From: Hippopus hippopus
Taxonomy: Eukaryota; Mollusca; Bivalvia; Cardiida; Cardiidae
Direction: 5' to 3'
Assembly: GCA_946811185.2 (NCBI GenBank)
Contig: OX328112.1
Span: forward strand, 34,235,323-34,299,322
DNA: 64,000 nucleotides
Shown: in pieces, positions 1 to 10,892 of the stretch
How positions within the stretch are numbered: position 1 is the stretch's first letter
Layout: each line of letters begins with the position of its first letter
Program-made: the position numbers and the translations under genes
The notes under the pieces: model-generated
Databases searched by the model: none
The model's input: the letters and a program-made list of their open reading frames with translations, nothing else
What the model was told of the DNA's origin: nothing

Positions 1-136
1 GCGCAAGACTGCTGTAGTTCAAAATCTAATGTAGTCGTAAAGTGTCGTCTCGGATTAGCCTGTGCGGACTGCGCAGGCTGATCCGAGACGATATTTTACG
101 CAAATGTCCGAATGCCCATTTTCGCATGTTGCAAGT
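1..136. repeat. Family E hairpin element, 3' part
   Basis: The right half of a repeat seen whole at three other places in the window. It holds the inner palindrome around GCCTGTGCGGACTGCGCAGG and ends in the terminal sequence GCATGTTGCAAG. The left half lies outside the window. No coding content. Confidence 0.85.
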
Positions 137-458
137 CATACAGACTTAATGTGATGATGCAGGATGCTTATTCGTATGTCATTCGTTTTATACGATAAAT
201 CGAATCTAACATGAGTATGTATTATCATTTTTATCAAACTCATTAACTAAAATGTAAATGTCGCTCGCCAAGGTGCGCGTCGTATAACTTTAGCAAACTC
301 GTTTGATAAAAATGCTAAGACATAAACACTTATGTAAGATCCTCTTTTTATAAAGGGCCAGGGACTCACTGCCCACTGATCAACCATTGCCATGTAATAC
401 ATGAAAATTAAAATTGCGAATGATTACTGTAAAGAGATAGAAAGCAAAATGCATTAAC
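137..458. other. No recognisable feature
   Basis: AT-rich sequence with no supported exon, RNA gene or repeat seen elsewhere in the window. Confidence 0.5.
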
Positions 459-675
459 TTAACCCTTAGGCTGGTAAGCGCGACTTACTCACCTTTTGCG
501 GACAGTACAGATCAAAGATCAGACTGCACACAACGTTCAGTCTGATCTTTGATCTACACTGTCCGATAAAGAGATATCTTCCCCTGTAAAATACATATAC
601 CTTTGAAAAGGCAAAGTTTGGATTTTTACCATCGGTTCAAAAAGTTCAATTCGCTTATTTAGCAGGATAATTTAT
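459..675. repeat. Family D MITE
   Basis: Begins TTAACCCTTAGGCTGGTAAG and ends near AGCAGGATAA. It carries the family D hairpin, GATCAGACTGCAC paired with a slightly diverged right arm. TTAACCC at the edge is typical of TTAA-target elements; the duplicated TTAA is not clear on the right side of this copy. Confidence 0.8.
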
Positions 676-930
676 AAAACATGATATCCTCTTCTTGAGA
701 AATATTAATTTTAATTTTGATAATTACGAGCTTTCGACGGTACAACCGCCTTCATCATGTGTAATCCTGTGATATCAGGATATCATGTGTATCACAGGCT
801 TACACTTGAGGAAGGCGGTTGTACCGTCGAAAGCTCGTGTGGATCATGTGTATCACAGGATTACACTTGATGAAGGCGGTTGTACCGTCGAAAGCTCGTG
901 TTGAATATAAAAGTTAAAAGTAGCAGGATA
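676..930. repeat. Family G hairpin repeat with duplicated right arm
   Basis: An inverted repeat whose arms read ACGAGCTTTCGACGGTACAA and its complement. The right arm, from ATCACAGG to AAAGCTCGTGT, is present twice in tandem, so one left arm faces two right arms. A second copy lies near 37.3-37.56 kb. Confidence 0.8.
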
Positions 931-1419
931 AGTTTCCAGTTGAATCAGGATTGACCCTCCATTGAGATAAAAAAGCACATGTAGTCATACAATAATTGAT
1001 TATCATGTATTCTGATTTAAACATAATGTATTAATACCAGGTACCAGCCCATTTCTATCTAAGAGCAGAATTGATTCATAATACAAAAGCCTTAAATTGC
1101 CCCAACCGTCATAGTTGTTTGATTTAAAAGAATTTTTTTTTCACTCCAAATTGAAAAGAAAGACTTCATAAATGATTGAAGAATTTATCATGGTATTGAT
1201 TTGCGCTCTGCTCTGATACAATAGTAATACAACAACTCGTGCTTATGAGTAGAGTTCAAATAAAATGGTTGGTGAATACAGACCCTGATCAAATTAATTC
1301 ACTGGATGATAAAAGGTTGTTACAGATCTGGGTTTTTATATTGTAAAAGTACACTGTGTTAGTTAGTTATAGTTGCGGTTAAGTAGGGTTAGGGTTGGTG
1401 TTACAAAACTTTTCTTGTT
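931..1419. other. No recognisable feature
   Basis: AT-rich intergenic or intronic sequence. No exon with consistent splice sites and no repeat shared with the rest of the window was seen. Confidence 0.45.
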
Positions 1420-1826
1420 TTAATTGAAGCAGTACATTTTATTACCATCACATATCTTCTGTTTATTGTTTCTTTACATTTTATTAGCGGAAAAGATCTG
1501 CTGTTTACTGTGGCAGTGTATTTTATTGACGTCACAGATCTTCTGTCTATTGCGGCTGCACATTTTATTGACGTCAAAGATCTTCTGTCTATTGCGGCAG
1601 TACATTTTATTGGCGTCAAAGATCTTCTGTTTGTTGCGGCAGTACATTTTAATTGACGTCACAGATCTTCTGTCTTTTTCAACTTACATTTTATTGAAGT
1701 CATAGATCTTCTGTCTATTGCGGCAATACATTTTATTGACGTCACAGATCTTCTGTCTATTGTGGCAGTAAATAGACAGATCTTCTGTCTATTGCAGCAG
1801 TACATTTTATTGGCGTCAAATATCTT
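1420..1826. repeat. 42-bp minisatellite, left part
   Basis: About ten copies of a 42-bp unit with consensus GCGGCAGTACATTTTATTGA followed by CGTCACAGATCTTCTGTCTA and TT. Because 42 is a multiple of three, several frames stay open on both strands (for example repeated HFIDVTDLLSI); I treat these as artefacts of the period. The array is continued at 2,367 after an inserted element. Confidence 0.95.
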
Positions 1827-2366
1827 TTATTATACTGCAAAGAAATTTCTCGTGATCTGATTGGATAATATGCCCCGAACATATACATGTATATCATGTA
1901 CACTGGCAAAACCAACGTAAAAGCAGTTCCCCTTTCGGGAGCCCCGTATACATGACTACACTATCAACACAGCATCCAAAATGGCGGCGTCGATCAAGAT
2001 TAACATCAAGATTATCGCCAAGCTGCACTTTTAGCACGTATTACCAAGGTTTTAGTGACGACAGTTCCCAGTGACGTCAGTTTTCATTGAATTGGGACAC
2101 TCAGAAGGGAAATTCTACTTCGTCAGCGTACTCAATTTTTTAAACCAAAAAACAGGTAAAATTCGCTTAACAAACGTTGGAATGGTAAAACTATGCAGTA
2201 TAATAAATTCGTTGTACGGTCAAGTGGCAGGGGACTTGGAAACTTGTTCACGGCTGTGGTGAATCATGTCGCCCCGAGCCTCCTCGCCTTCGGCTCGGGG
2301 CGACATGATTCACCACAGCCGTGAACAAGTTTCCAAGTCCCCTGCCACCTGACCGTACAACTAATA
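1827..2366 (+). mobile_element. Family A element, copy 1 (inserted in the 42-bp array)
   Basis: A 540-bp insertion that splits one array unit at ATCTT|CTGTC. It consists of a segment of about 380 bp bounded by inverted repeats (TTATTATACTGC on the left, GCAGTATAATAA near 2,195-2,206), followed at once by a long hairpin at 2,212-2,360, then CTAATA. No protein is encoded and no target duplication is visible at the edges. Four more copies occur in the window. Confidence 0.9.
2212..2360. repeat. Long hairpin of family A
   Basis: Arms of about 69 bp run from TTGTACGGTCAAGTGGCAGG and return as CCTGCCACCTGACCGTACAA with a single obvious mismatch. The unpaired apex is TCCTCGCCTT, flanked by CCGAGCC and GGCTCGG. 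As RNA or single-stranded DNA it would fold into one long stem. Confidence 0.93.
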
Positions 2367-2995
2367 CTGTCTATTACGGCAGTACATTTAAATTGACGTC
2401 ACAGATCTTCTGTCTTTTGCAGTACATTTTATTGAAGTCATAGATCTTCTGTCTATTCCGGCAGTACATTTTGTTGGCGTAATAGATCTTCTGTCTATTG
2501 CGGCAGTACATTTTATTGACGTCATGGATCTTCTGTTTATTGAGGCAGTATATTTTCTTTTTATTGTTTCATTACATTTTATTGGCGTTACAGATCTGCT
2601 GTCTATTGTTTCAGTACATTTTTTAACGTCATGGATCTTCTGATTATTAAGGCAGTACATTTTATTGGCGTTACAGATCTTCTATCTATTGCAACAGCAC
2701 ATTTTATTTGCGTCAAAGATCTTCTGTCTATTGCGGCAGTACATTTTATTTGCGTCAAAGATCTTCTGTCTATTGCGGCAGTACATTTTATTAGCGTTAC
2801 AGATCTACTGTCTATTGCGGCAGTACATTTTATTGTCGTTATGGATCTGCTGTTTATTCAGGCAGTACATTTTATTGGCGGCATAGATCTTCTGTTTACT
2901 GAGGCAGTACATTTTATTTGCGTCAAAGACCTTCTGTCTATTGCGGCAGTACATTTTATAGACGTTGTGGATCTTCTGACCAATACAGGCTAAGG
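2367..2995. repeat. 42-bp minisatellite, right part
   Basis: About fifteen further copies of the same 42-bp unit, with variants such as GGCGTTACAGATCTGC. It resumes in the phase left by the array at 1,826, which shows that the element between them is a later insertion. Confidence 0.95.
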
Positions 2996-2999
2996 GTAT

Positions 3000-3270
3000 G
3001 TTTTCTGTGATCTAACCGATACGGGTGTTGTGTAGATTTAGTGTGTGACCTGACAAGTATGTTCTGTCTGTGAACTGACCATTACGGGTGTAGTGTATTT
3101 TCATCCTGTGAACTGACCGATAGGATGTAGAGTATGTTCTGTCTGTGAACTGACCGATAGGACGTAAAGTATGTTCTGCCTGTGAACTGACCGATAGGAC
3201 GTAGAGTACGTTCTGTCTGTGAACTGATCGATGCGATCGTGGTGTTTGTTCAGTATGTAAACTGACTAAT
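3000..3270. repeat. 37-bp minisatellite
   Basis: Roughly seven degenerate copies of a unit GTGAACTGACCGATAGGACG followed by TAGAGTATGTTCTGTCT. It follows the 42-bp array directly. Open frames across it are not credible genes. Confidence 0.85.
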
Positions 3271-3530
3271 ATGGGCAAAAAGCCAAACATACAGAAAAAA
3301 TAACCAAACAAAAAACGTACAAAACAATGAAACAAACAAAGGCATAAAGTAAAACCCAGTACCTCAAAATGAACGGTTTATCTTTCGTCAGTTAGTTTTC
3401 AAGTGTCATCTGTCTCCATTCTCATATTGTTCTCTCATATTTTATTGTTTTCGGTCAATAATAGATCAATATTTGCCAGTAGTTCAGTGGCACCTGTACT
3501 CCATTAAAGCCTTCCTGTGTTCATTATAAT

Positions 3531-3769
3531 TTGAACCCTTTACCAAACAATATCGAGTTTAAACTACCTCGAGGAAAAAAAAAAACTTTTGAAAACATTG
3601 CGGGAAAAGGAGAAAGTGCTGGTAACCAGCATTTTCTCCCTTTTTCCACAATTCTATTGTTTTGACACACAACTTGGTATAAATGTATTTTGACTAACAT
3701 GAAATTTATTGTCCGCAATTGCTTACAATTTTGACGAGTTAAAAATTGTGTCATTTGTTAAAGAGTTAA
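3531..3769 (-). repeat. Family C MITE
   Basis: Left edge ACCCTTTACCAAACAA, right edge near GTTAAAGAGTTAAT, with the central hairpin GGAGAAAGTGCTGG / CCAGCATTTTCTCC. In this orientation the long non-hairpin arm (with the motif TTGTCCGCAA) lies on the right. Confidence 0.85.
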
Positions 3770-3890
3770 TAACGTCGTTGGACAATGCTCGTAGATCAAG
3801 ATGAGATTGTACAATACATATAGCCTGATCTTTGATCTACATTTTGTGCTACTGTGTTTGATGTTCTGATCCACTTAGCCCTAAAAAAAA
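3770..3890. repeat. Diverged family D fragment
   Basis: Contains GTAGATCAAGATGAGATTGT and CCTGATCTTTGATCTACA, a worn copy of the family D hairpin. Confidence 0.6.
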
Positions 3891-4005
3891 TTACTATTTA
3901 GATCTAACCCACAGACTGAAAATGTACACTTCAGTAATTGACTACTGTCAGGATACCTTCTATTTATTGATTAATAATTGTCAACCCTTCAACAGCTAAA
4001 TAAGC

Positions 4006-4347
4006 ATGAAGAGATGTCTTTACTCATTTTCATCCAGTTTTTCACCCATTTTATCTTTATTTTATAAAAGTATAATCGGTCTTGTATCTTCGTGCCAAAT
4101 GTTACCCCTGACGGTTGCAAGGTTGCACAGATTCCGATAAAAAATGCATTTCATTCTCTGGAGGCTATCCTGGACATGACTGTGGTTGTTTCGGGTTTTA
4201 AATCGAAGACAAATCCTTTGAGTGTCATTATCCCGTACACCTTATATGGATTTTAAATCTTTGTTTACACAGCCGACTGGATTTTACAGACTATCAAGTT
4301 TTAACAGCTTTTGTTTACTCTCTGGCTGGAAAGATGTATCTTTAAAG
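4006..4347. repeat. Family R repeat, copy 1
   Basis: About 340 bp closely similar to 27,524-27,872 in the same orientation, sharing for example CATTCTCTGGAGGCTATCC and TTTTAAATCGAAGACAAATC. The copies begin near AAAGATATACCTTT and end GATGTATCTTTAAA, short inverted termini that suggest another MITE. No open frame is conserved between copies. Confidence 0.8.
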
Positions 4348-4504
4348 GGAGCTGTTCCAATTGTTACGATCTCACCAAACTTAAAAAAAAAATAATCATT
4401 GACTGAAGAACGCCAACAGCTTGCAGATGATCAGTAATGAAGAAAGACAGAATTAAGAATAAAATATTTCCAAAAGGTATTTCTTAAAAGGCTACGTAGC
4501 CTCT

Positions 4505-4605
4505 TACAGTATTTATAGAATGCAGTGTTCCCGGATGGTGTACAGCAAAGATCAGACTGTACGATCTGTATAGTCTAATCTTGATCTACGCTATCGATAG
4601 ACGCT
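4505..4605. repeat. Family D fragment
   Basis: Partial copy recognised by AAAGATCAGACTGTACGATC and the returning TCTAATCTTGATCTACGC. Confidence 0.6.
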
Positions 4606-4639
4606 GTTTAAGTTACCAATTGTTGTGTTGACAGTAGTT

Positions 4640-4945
4640 GATTGTATGGTTTTTACGCCGTTTTTAACATTATTCTAGCCCAATCACGGCGGCCAGTGCA
4701 CATATTAACGCTTTTTCCCGGAGTTTCTGTTTTCTGTACTCCGCACTATATTCTTACCAAGTATCTGGCTGTTTCTTCATATAACTATCGTCAAAAACAT
4801 GATAAGCGGTGATAAAGGAGTTAATCATGTTACAATGAGCATTATCAATCCTCGGGAAAGGAACTGGCCGGGCTTGGGGTTCGAACCAGCGACCCCTGCT
4901 CTCAAGTCCTGTCCGCTACCGCCTGCGCTACCGGGGCACGGCCCA
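4640..4945 (-). mobile_element. tRNA-derived SINE
   Basis: On the minus strand the right end reads as a tRNA-like head with an A box (TAGCGCAGGCGG) and a B box (GGTTCGAACCC). The body contains CACGGCGGCCAGTGCACA and CCCGGAGTTTCTG, which recur in other SINE copies here, and it ends with a TTGATTGTATGG tail. A retroposed repeat rather than a functional tRNA. Confidence 0.82.
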
Positions 4946-5204
4946 TCACTGTGACAAAGTTAAATGAACATTGATAATTGCATTATTTATAAAGTGTCCT
5001 GATCTCTCAATTCGTGTGTCGCCGCCATATTGATGAATAATTGAAAGAGGTTTCTCAAATTTCAAAACAGAACAAAGGAGTAGAGCTTTAATGGTTTTAG
5101 AGATTCTGTTAGTTGACAAAAAAAAAACAACCAAAAAAACGACAGCTTCGATCTACGAACAGACTATATGTTTTGTGCTGTTAGATCTTTTTCCTTTCAG
5201 GGCC

Positions 5205-5430
5205 AAATATAGGCCTATAAGCATCGCTCTGCGAAAAGAGAGTTTAATGCATCTCTGTGGTGTATGATACCAAGCAAGTCCTCACATAATTATGGATCCA
5301 TAACATCAATTTTGTATAACAGCTTACTCAATCATGCGGTGCACTGGTTCTTTGAAATGCAGAAAAATGACCTCTTTCAGGCTTAACTAAACAAGCAGCC
5401 AGTATAGATCCAAGATGAGCAATCTTGTTT
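5205..5430. repeat. Family B MITE, partial
   Basis: Contains GCGAAAAGAGAGTTTAATGC and the downstream block CCATAACATCAATTTTGTAT, typical of the terminal and subterminal parts of family B; the central hairpin has decayed. Confidence 0.65.
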
Positions 5431-5761
5431 ATTTGCGAGGATGTTAAAGATCGTATGAACGTTTGTGCTAATGAGGTTTTTCATTGGCAAATGAATCCAC
5501 AATAATCTCTTCGTTGAGCTAATATCTGCATTATCGTTTGTTTTCAGTTTGTATTTTTTTCATTTACCTTTTATTTCTTATGTACAAGCTATGGTCGACA
5601 CGTGTATATTCAATTGCCATCGTTGTTTGAGCGGAGAAATATGTAAAAACACCATCGTACCCTATTTATTGTTTTGTTTAATGATGCTTGCAAAACTCTA
5701 TTGCGTGGAAAATAAATATCATTCATAGCAATGATGCCATGCTTACGGAACACTTCAACTG

Positions 5762-5935
5762 AGTTCTGGTGTCCGCGATCGTGAGGTAGAGCGTCGACCT
5801 CGTAACCAAAAGGTTTTGAGTTCGATACCCGGGAGCGGGAGTCAACTTTGGGATTTTTCATTGGCTCACACATTCGGCGCGAGTACTGGTGTAGTTTCCA
5901 GGAAGCAGAATCGAGAGAGGTTAGTATAAGTTGTA
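5762..5935 (+). mobile_element. tRNA-like SINE head
   Basis: GATCGTGAGGTAGAGCGTCG and GAGTTCGATACCCGGGAG are placed like A- and B-box regions of a tRNA. The following sequence is not a tRNA 3' end, so this is most likely a SINE head. A minus-strand open frame across it is incidental. Confidence 0.5.
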
Positions 5936-6177
5936 AGAACTTGTTTCTCAATCGATGTAAAATAAATATGTTTAAACTAAAGTGATTTCTGTATTAGAAA
6001 CTTTCCATGGGCACTGTTTTGTTTTAGTTAAAGAAATCCTAGAACACACCCATTTATTATCGTGTGTTCTCTGCAAGAAAAGAAACCCGCTGCCTTCAGT
6101 GCGTCAGCGCTTTGATTTCCCCCCCCCCCCCCACAACGGTTTCTATCTTATCGACTGGTAAACAGTAATAGTTGCTC

Positions 6178-6395
6178 TGTATCGCACAAGCAAAATGAAG
6201 ACTTACCCAAATTGACAGCATTTGCAGATAATAAATTAAATGTTGCTAAGTGTTTGAACCAGTTATTGAAAGGTTGGAAAACATTGTTAGAAAAGGAGAA
6301 AATGCTGGTTATCAGCATTTTCTACTTTTCCCCACAATGTTTTTAAAAGCTTTTTTTCTCAGAGTAGTTAAAACTCGTCATTGTGTGGCAATGTG
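6178..6395 (+). repeat. Family C MITE
   Basis: Has the long left arm (AAATTGACAGCATTTGCAGA), the hairpin GGAGAAAATGCTGG / CCAGCATTTTCTAC and the right arm TCAGAGTAGTTAAAACTC. The terminal TTAA is degraded. Confidence 0.8.
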
Positions 6396-6399
6396 TTTA

Positions 6400-6774
6400 A
6401 TGGTATTTCAGAACCACGTTTCATGTTGAAATCAAAGACGAACGGTAAATATTTGTTTTACGCATTAAAACTGCTCACGTTCGATTACGTTGAACAAACC
6501 TTTTAAAATTTGTCTAACTAGATTATGAATACCTCCTGTTGATTAATAACGTGCTTACAGATCGAATTTCGAGTTACTAGGCAAGTTAAAATGAACTATT
6601 TGCTGTATTGGAAAGTTTTTGCAGCACTGTAACCGATGATTTTTTTTCATGTCAGTAGTGTTATCTGTCAAGCGCGGAACAAGACTGTTATTTATCTGTT
6701 GCGTCTTCTCGTCGTAAGTAGTGATGGTAGGCTACAGATAGATCCAACCACAACGCTCCAATTCGCTGCTTTCG
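6400..6774. other. No recognisable feature
   Basis: Single-copy looking, AT-rich. The 64-codon frame starting at 6,636 has no recognisable domain or splice context and runs into the neighbouring repeat. Confidence 0.4.
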
Positions 6775-7015
6775 GTAAGCTCAAAAGATGGCGGATAGAG
6801 TACGTGCTCTGGCATCTCCGAGATGCATGATACGAAGCAAGACATTACATGATCGTGGATCCATAAAGTCTGTTTTGTCTATCAACCGACTGAATGAGGT
6901 ATACTGGTCCTTGGACTTGCAGAAAATTGACCAATAGCAAAAAGTTTCGGCTCGTGCAGACTGACCTGGATCGATACTTTGCAGATGCATTTAAGCCTCT
7001 TTTCAAAGAACATTT
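6775..7015. repeat. Family B MITE
   Basis: Contains CCGAGATGCATGATACGAAG, ACATGATCGTGGATCCATAA and GACCTGGATCGATACTTTGC, then the right terminal block AAGCCTCTTTTC. Confidence 0.75.
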
Positions 7016-7984
7016 TTTTTTCCAGAAATTGTCACCTACATAAAGAATATAGGCTATCGACAGAACAGATCGTTTTATCCCAGGTACAATAAGCCCAGCT
7101 TGATTCTGTATCTAATCAAATGAGATAAATATACTGAACATCTATCCCAGACTTCATTCAGAGGAAGGTTCTAAAATTTCTCTGTATAAGATAAATAGAT
7201 TTGATTCAACGCTCTTCTGCTGAAACGAAAGTCATTTTCCGCAATATTCCTAATATCACAGAAGTTGATTGAATAATGTTTTCAATATAAAAGATCCAAT
7301 GGCCATTTGAATCCAAAGTTATTCCAACATGTTTATCATTTCTCCAAACTTGTTTTGGGGAACCAATCCAATATTAACAGAGCTTAATTTCCTCATTGTT
7401 ATCAGGTATTCTGCAAGTTTTAAAAAAATGGGATTGTAACGTATTTCCGAGCGGTTTCTCGGTAAAATCATAGTAACTGATTTTGGAAATAAATGAAATT
7501 AAACAATGAAACAATTAATGTAGCGCTGGCTGCTTTGTCAAAGCTGACTTCATACAAAATCACTTAGAACTGTAAACAATGATTAAAACGATGATTTCAA
7601 ACTAATGAAAGGGCTTCCTTCCCGAAAATTATCTTTAAATTATTTATGAATCAAGAGAGAGGAAAAATCAAAAGGCAACTCTTTATTACTTTGAACAATA
7701 TCCCGCAGTATCCTGGAGCACGAAAATAATGTCCCAAAACCCAGACCTCTAACTTTGGTCTGAAACGACCTGACTACTCAATACTATGCCTTGCACACTG
7801 ACTAGATTTACTTGGGGTGGCGACACAGAGCTAGTTCTGACAGTGCTTCTGCATTGCAATAATGCTGAGCACATCCAGCACTTGTCTTCCTCACCACTTA
7901 ACAAGTCCGGAATATAATTATAAATAATTACCTCTGTAATAATCTTCTGTGTGCCCTACTCGAGAGACGGACGAGAACTGCCTT
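7016..7984. other. No recognisable feature
   Basis: Nearly 1 kb with no supported exon and no repeat identified elsewhere in the window. Stop codons are frequent in all frames. Confidence 0.4.
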
Positions 7985-8430
7985 GTTAGTGACTGAATTT
8001 GCGTTTATTTATCGTCGCCACCGGTTGCCCATATGGGCGACGCCCCCTGAAGGCTGTTAGTATTGTTACGGGGGATAGTGCAGATACAGAACGAAACCCA
8101 TCTTAAGTTACGCCTGGCTCTTTTACGTGCTCGGTGTATAGCACCGTCACACGGGACTTCGGTTTAACGTCTCATCCGAAAGACTATTAGTAATTTTAGA
8201 CTGCCTTGTCTCGATTGATTTTTGCGTTTATTTGTCGTCGCCACCGGTTGCCCATAAGGGCGACGCCCCCTGAAGGCTGTTAGTATTGTTACGGGGGATA
8301 TTGCAGATACAGGACGAAACCCATCTTAAGTTACGCCTGGTTCTTTTACGTGCTTGGTGTATAGCACCGTCACACGGGACCTCGGTTTAATGTCTCATCC
8401 GAAAGGATGATTAGTAATTTTAGATGGCCA

Positions 8431-8517
8431 GCCGTGGGGATCGAACCCACACTCTCAAGTGACTCGAAACATCACGTTCACGAGCCCTACGCTCTACCTA
8501 TTGAGCTATGCGGGCTG
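8431..8517 (-). mobile_element. tRNA-like head with A and B boxes
   Basis: Read on the minus strand: CCAGCC...GGCTGG pair as an acceptor-like stem, TAGCTCAATAGG is an A box and GGTTCGATCCC a B box, with a longer than usual variable region between them. The same head recurs at 8,746-8,846. Its place inside a repeated unit makes a SINE promoter more likely than a working tRNA gene. Confidence 0.7.
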
Positions 8518-8745
8518 GTCAGATTGCCTTGTTATGATTGATTGAATTTGCGTTTATTTATCGTCGCCACCGGTTGCCCATATGGGCGACGCCCCCTGAA
8601 GGCTTTTAGTATTGTTACGGGGGATATTGCAGGTACAGGACGAAACCCATCTTAAGTTACGCCTGGTTCTTTTACGTGCTCTGTGTATAGCAACGTCACA
8701 CGGGACCTCGGTTTAACGTCTCATCCGAAAGACTATTAGTAATTT

Positions 8746-8846
8746 TAGATGGCCAGCCGTAGGGATCGAACCCACACCCTCAAGTGACTCGAAACATCAC
8801 GTTCACGAGTCCTACGCTCTACCTATTGAGCTATGCGGGCTGGTCA
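8746..8846 (-). mobile_element. Second tRNA-like head
   Basis: Near-identical to the head in the preceding unit, with GGTTCGATCCC changed only at its flanks (CCGTAGGG). Same interpretation: an RNA polymerase III-type internal promoter of a SINE. Confidence 0.7.
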
Positions 8847-8850
8847 TTTT

Positions 8851-9774
8851 TTGCCTTGTTACACTGAAATCGGCCTTTATATAGTACCAGATAGGTCTCA
8901 CGTGTTACCCCAGGTCACGTGATAACCACCTTGCGTTGTCATAGAAATGATCAAGCGCCTCTACTCCTTGAGTGCATGATCTGGTCCCTTACCTTATCTA
9001 ATGAGCGTCTACCGATGCAAACAAAAATAACATGAAAACATTTAAGAAAATACTCAAAAGTGAAGGAGTTTGGTATCATTTACAATGAATTATATTAAAA
9101 CTATACATGAAATCAGTATTGATGGACAAGAGATTGATGCTTTACCTTATTGATAAGCGCAGATATAAACTGCTCTACTGTAGAAATAAATGGCGTACTT
9201 TGAATCAGGGGAAATAACTTTTGAAAACAATATTTTCATCACAGGATTTATGATTTGGACTCGTTTGCACAAAGAATATCTCGTAAAATGGCTTCTTTTC
9301 CAAAGCTGTTTGTTGAAAGCGTTGAAAAACGTCGAAAAATTAGGCAAGTTTTCAAAAATCGTAAGGAAAATGCTTTAAATTGTAAAGAAAATAATTTGAC
9401 AATTCAAATGACTACTTTACCCTATTCAGCTGTCGAATATTCGTCGAACTCAGGTAGGACTCAAGCGATTGGTGATAAAAACAAACTGTTAAAGTGTCAC
9501 GGGAATCCCATCACATATGCGACTAAACAAGAAAAAGACTAACGGACGGACAGACAGACGACGGAAACCACGCCATGACATAAGCTCTGTTGGCCTTGGT
9601 CAAATAGAGTCAAAAGTCAGATATCGTGATTTACGTTCTTAGCGCATCACTAGTGCTCTGTTGAAGTACGACCTTCAACAGGCATGCGCATAGATTTCTA
9701 TGCTAGAATGTAATTTCTGTATCTAGATCTGGCAGTTGAGACGCAATGTGCCAACTTCTTAGTACTTTATATGT
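8851..9774. other. Unassigned sequence; open frame judged spurious
   Basis: A 95-codon frame at 9,255-9,542 is lysine- and asparagine-rich without a recognisable domain. It ends in ACGGACGGACAGACAGACGA followed by CCATGACATAAGCTCTG, a sequence type I associate with non-coding repeats of bivalves (from memory). I do not call a gene. Confidence 0.4.
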
Positions 9775-9777
9775 AAC

Positions 9778-9990
9778 TTGACTCCTTACCATGCGACAAA
9801 ATTTTAGACATGTCCAAATTGAAAGCATTTGCAGACGACAAAATAAATGTGACAGAAATACTGAAATTTGTTTTTGAAGGGTAGAAAACATTGTGGGAAA
9901 AGGAGAAAATGCTTCTCCTTTTCCCACAAGGTTTTCAAAAGGCTTCTTCCTCAGGTTCGCTAAATGTCGGCATTGTATGGTAAAGGGTTA
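9778..9990 (+). repeat. Family C MITE with shortened hairpin
   Basis: Left arm ATTTTAGACATGTCCAAATT and right arm TTCAAAAGGCTTCTTCCTC are standard, but the hairpin reads GGAGAAAATGCTTCTCC: most of the apex has been deleted. Confidence 0.85.
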
Positions 9991-10171
9991 ACTAGGCTTT
10001 TCTTATGTGGTTTTGATATTGGCATTTTAAGCCCTCACCAGGCAACAAAAGTTTAGACTCTTTCATACTGAAAGAATTTTCAGACAACTACAAACATGTG
10101 AGTCAACCGTATTTGTTAGGATAGTATTATCCACTTCATTTAACCTGACCCAGGTCAAAATCATTTACATA

Positions 10172-10597
10172 TAGAGGATATTTGTTTTTTTTGGTGAAAG
10201 ATCGAAATTTTAATTCATCGAGTGAACATCATCGGTAATATTACCGATGGTGTTCACAAGATGAAATAAATTTCGATCTTTCACCGAAAAAAACAAATAT
10301 TCTATTTATTTCATGCTTTTAACCCTTCCTGGGAGGAACTTTATCAAAATCCAGTACAGTCTTTTCAGTTATTCCCCGTGGCGTACCCCCTCCGCATAGC
10401 AACGCATTACAATATTACGTCAAGCGCGAGAAATGTAAGGTAAATGACGTCATATTTCCATCTGGTTGTGAGTCACGCGTATTTTACCTAGGTAACTAGA
10501 ATATAAAAATCGGTATTTTCATAGGTCGTACCCGTGGAATATCGAAAAATATTTTCACCGCTACTTCTCGATATCCTACCGGAAAGCATGAAATAAA
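10172..10597 (-). mobile_element. Family F element, copy 1
   Basis: A hairpin (GATCGAAATTTTAATTCATC returning as GATGAAATAAATTTCGATC) is followed by a segment bounded by TTTATTTCATGCTTT and AAAGCATGAAATAAA. The sequences either side of the element join to the family J consensus without a clear target duplication. Strand is assigned by placing the hairpin at the 3' end. No coding capacity. Confidence 0.85.
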
Positions 10598-10688
10598 AAT
10601 TAATATTCTATTTTAACCCTTGGTATCGCTCAGCATTTGTCCCGAATAGTCTCGGAAATTTTTCGTGCGGTTTACGCCAACCAACCTT

Positions 10689-10892
10689 TAACTTATTAGA
10701 TAAGTTAATTGAAACTTCCCGGTCAATAGTTAAAAAAAGCAAATATTGCAATATAAAAGTTATTTTTGGTGGATATATCTCCTCACCGGTCAGTGTAGAT
10801 CCAAGATCAGACTACATGTTTTGTGCAGTCTGATCTTGATCTACAATCACCGCAAAAGCGCCTTGAGTCGCGCTTTGTAGGCTAACGGTTAA
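10689..10892. repeat. Family D MITE
   Basis: Contains GATCCAAGATCAGACTAC and GTGCAGTCTGATCTTGATC, and ends CGCGCTTTGTAGGCTAACGG then TTAA. Confidence 0.8.

Larger units (their letters stand above)
7985..8850 (-). mobile_element. Three tandem SINE-like units
   Basis: Three direct copies of a unit that starts with GCGTTTATTTATCGTCGCCA and includes CACCGTCACACGGGACCTCG and ACGTCTCATCCGAAAG. The first (to about 8,200) lacks the tRNA-like head; the second and third each end in one. Unit starts are about 225 and 321 bp apart. On the minus strand each complete unit is a tRNA-derived head followed by a shared core. Confidence 0.85.

Noticed and set aside
2388..2993. Open frames of 90-120 codons reading HFICVKDLLSIAAV-type repeats
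   Set aside because: Produced by the 42-bp array; both strands are equally open and the units drift without codon bias.
8431..8846. Two genuine tRNA genes
   Set aside because: A and B boxes and a pairing acceptor-like stem are present, but both lie in tandem repeated units with the same body, as in SINEs, and the variable region is unusually long; a tRNA-scan would decide.
9255..9542. 95-codon Lys/Asn-rich frame
   Set aside because: No recognisable domain, stops right before a CGGACGGACAGACAG sequence of the non-coding repeat type, no splice signals that join it to another exon.
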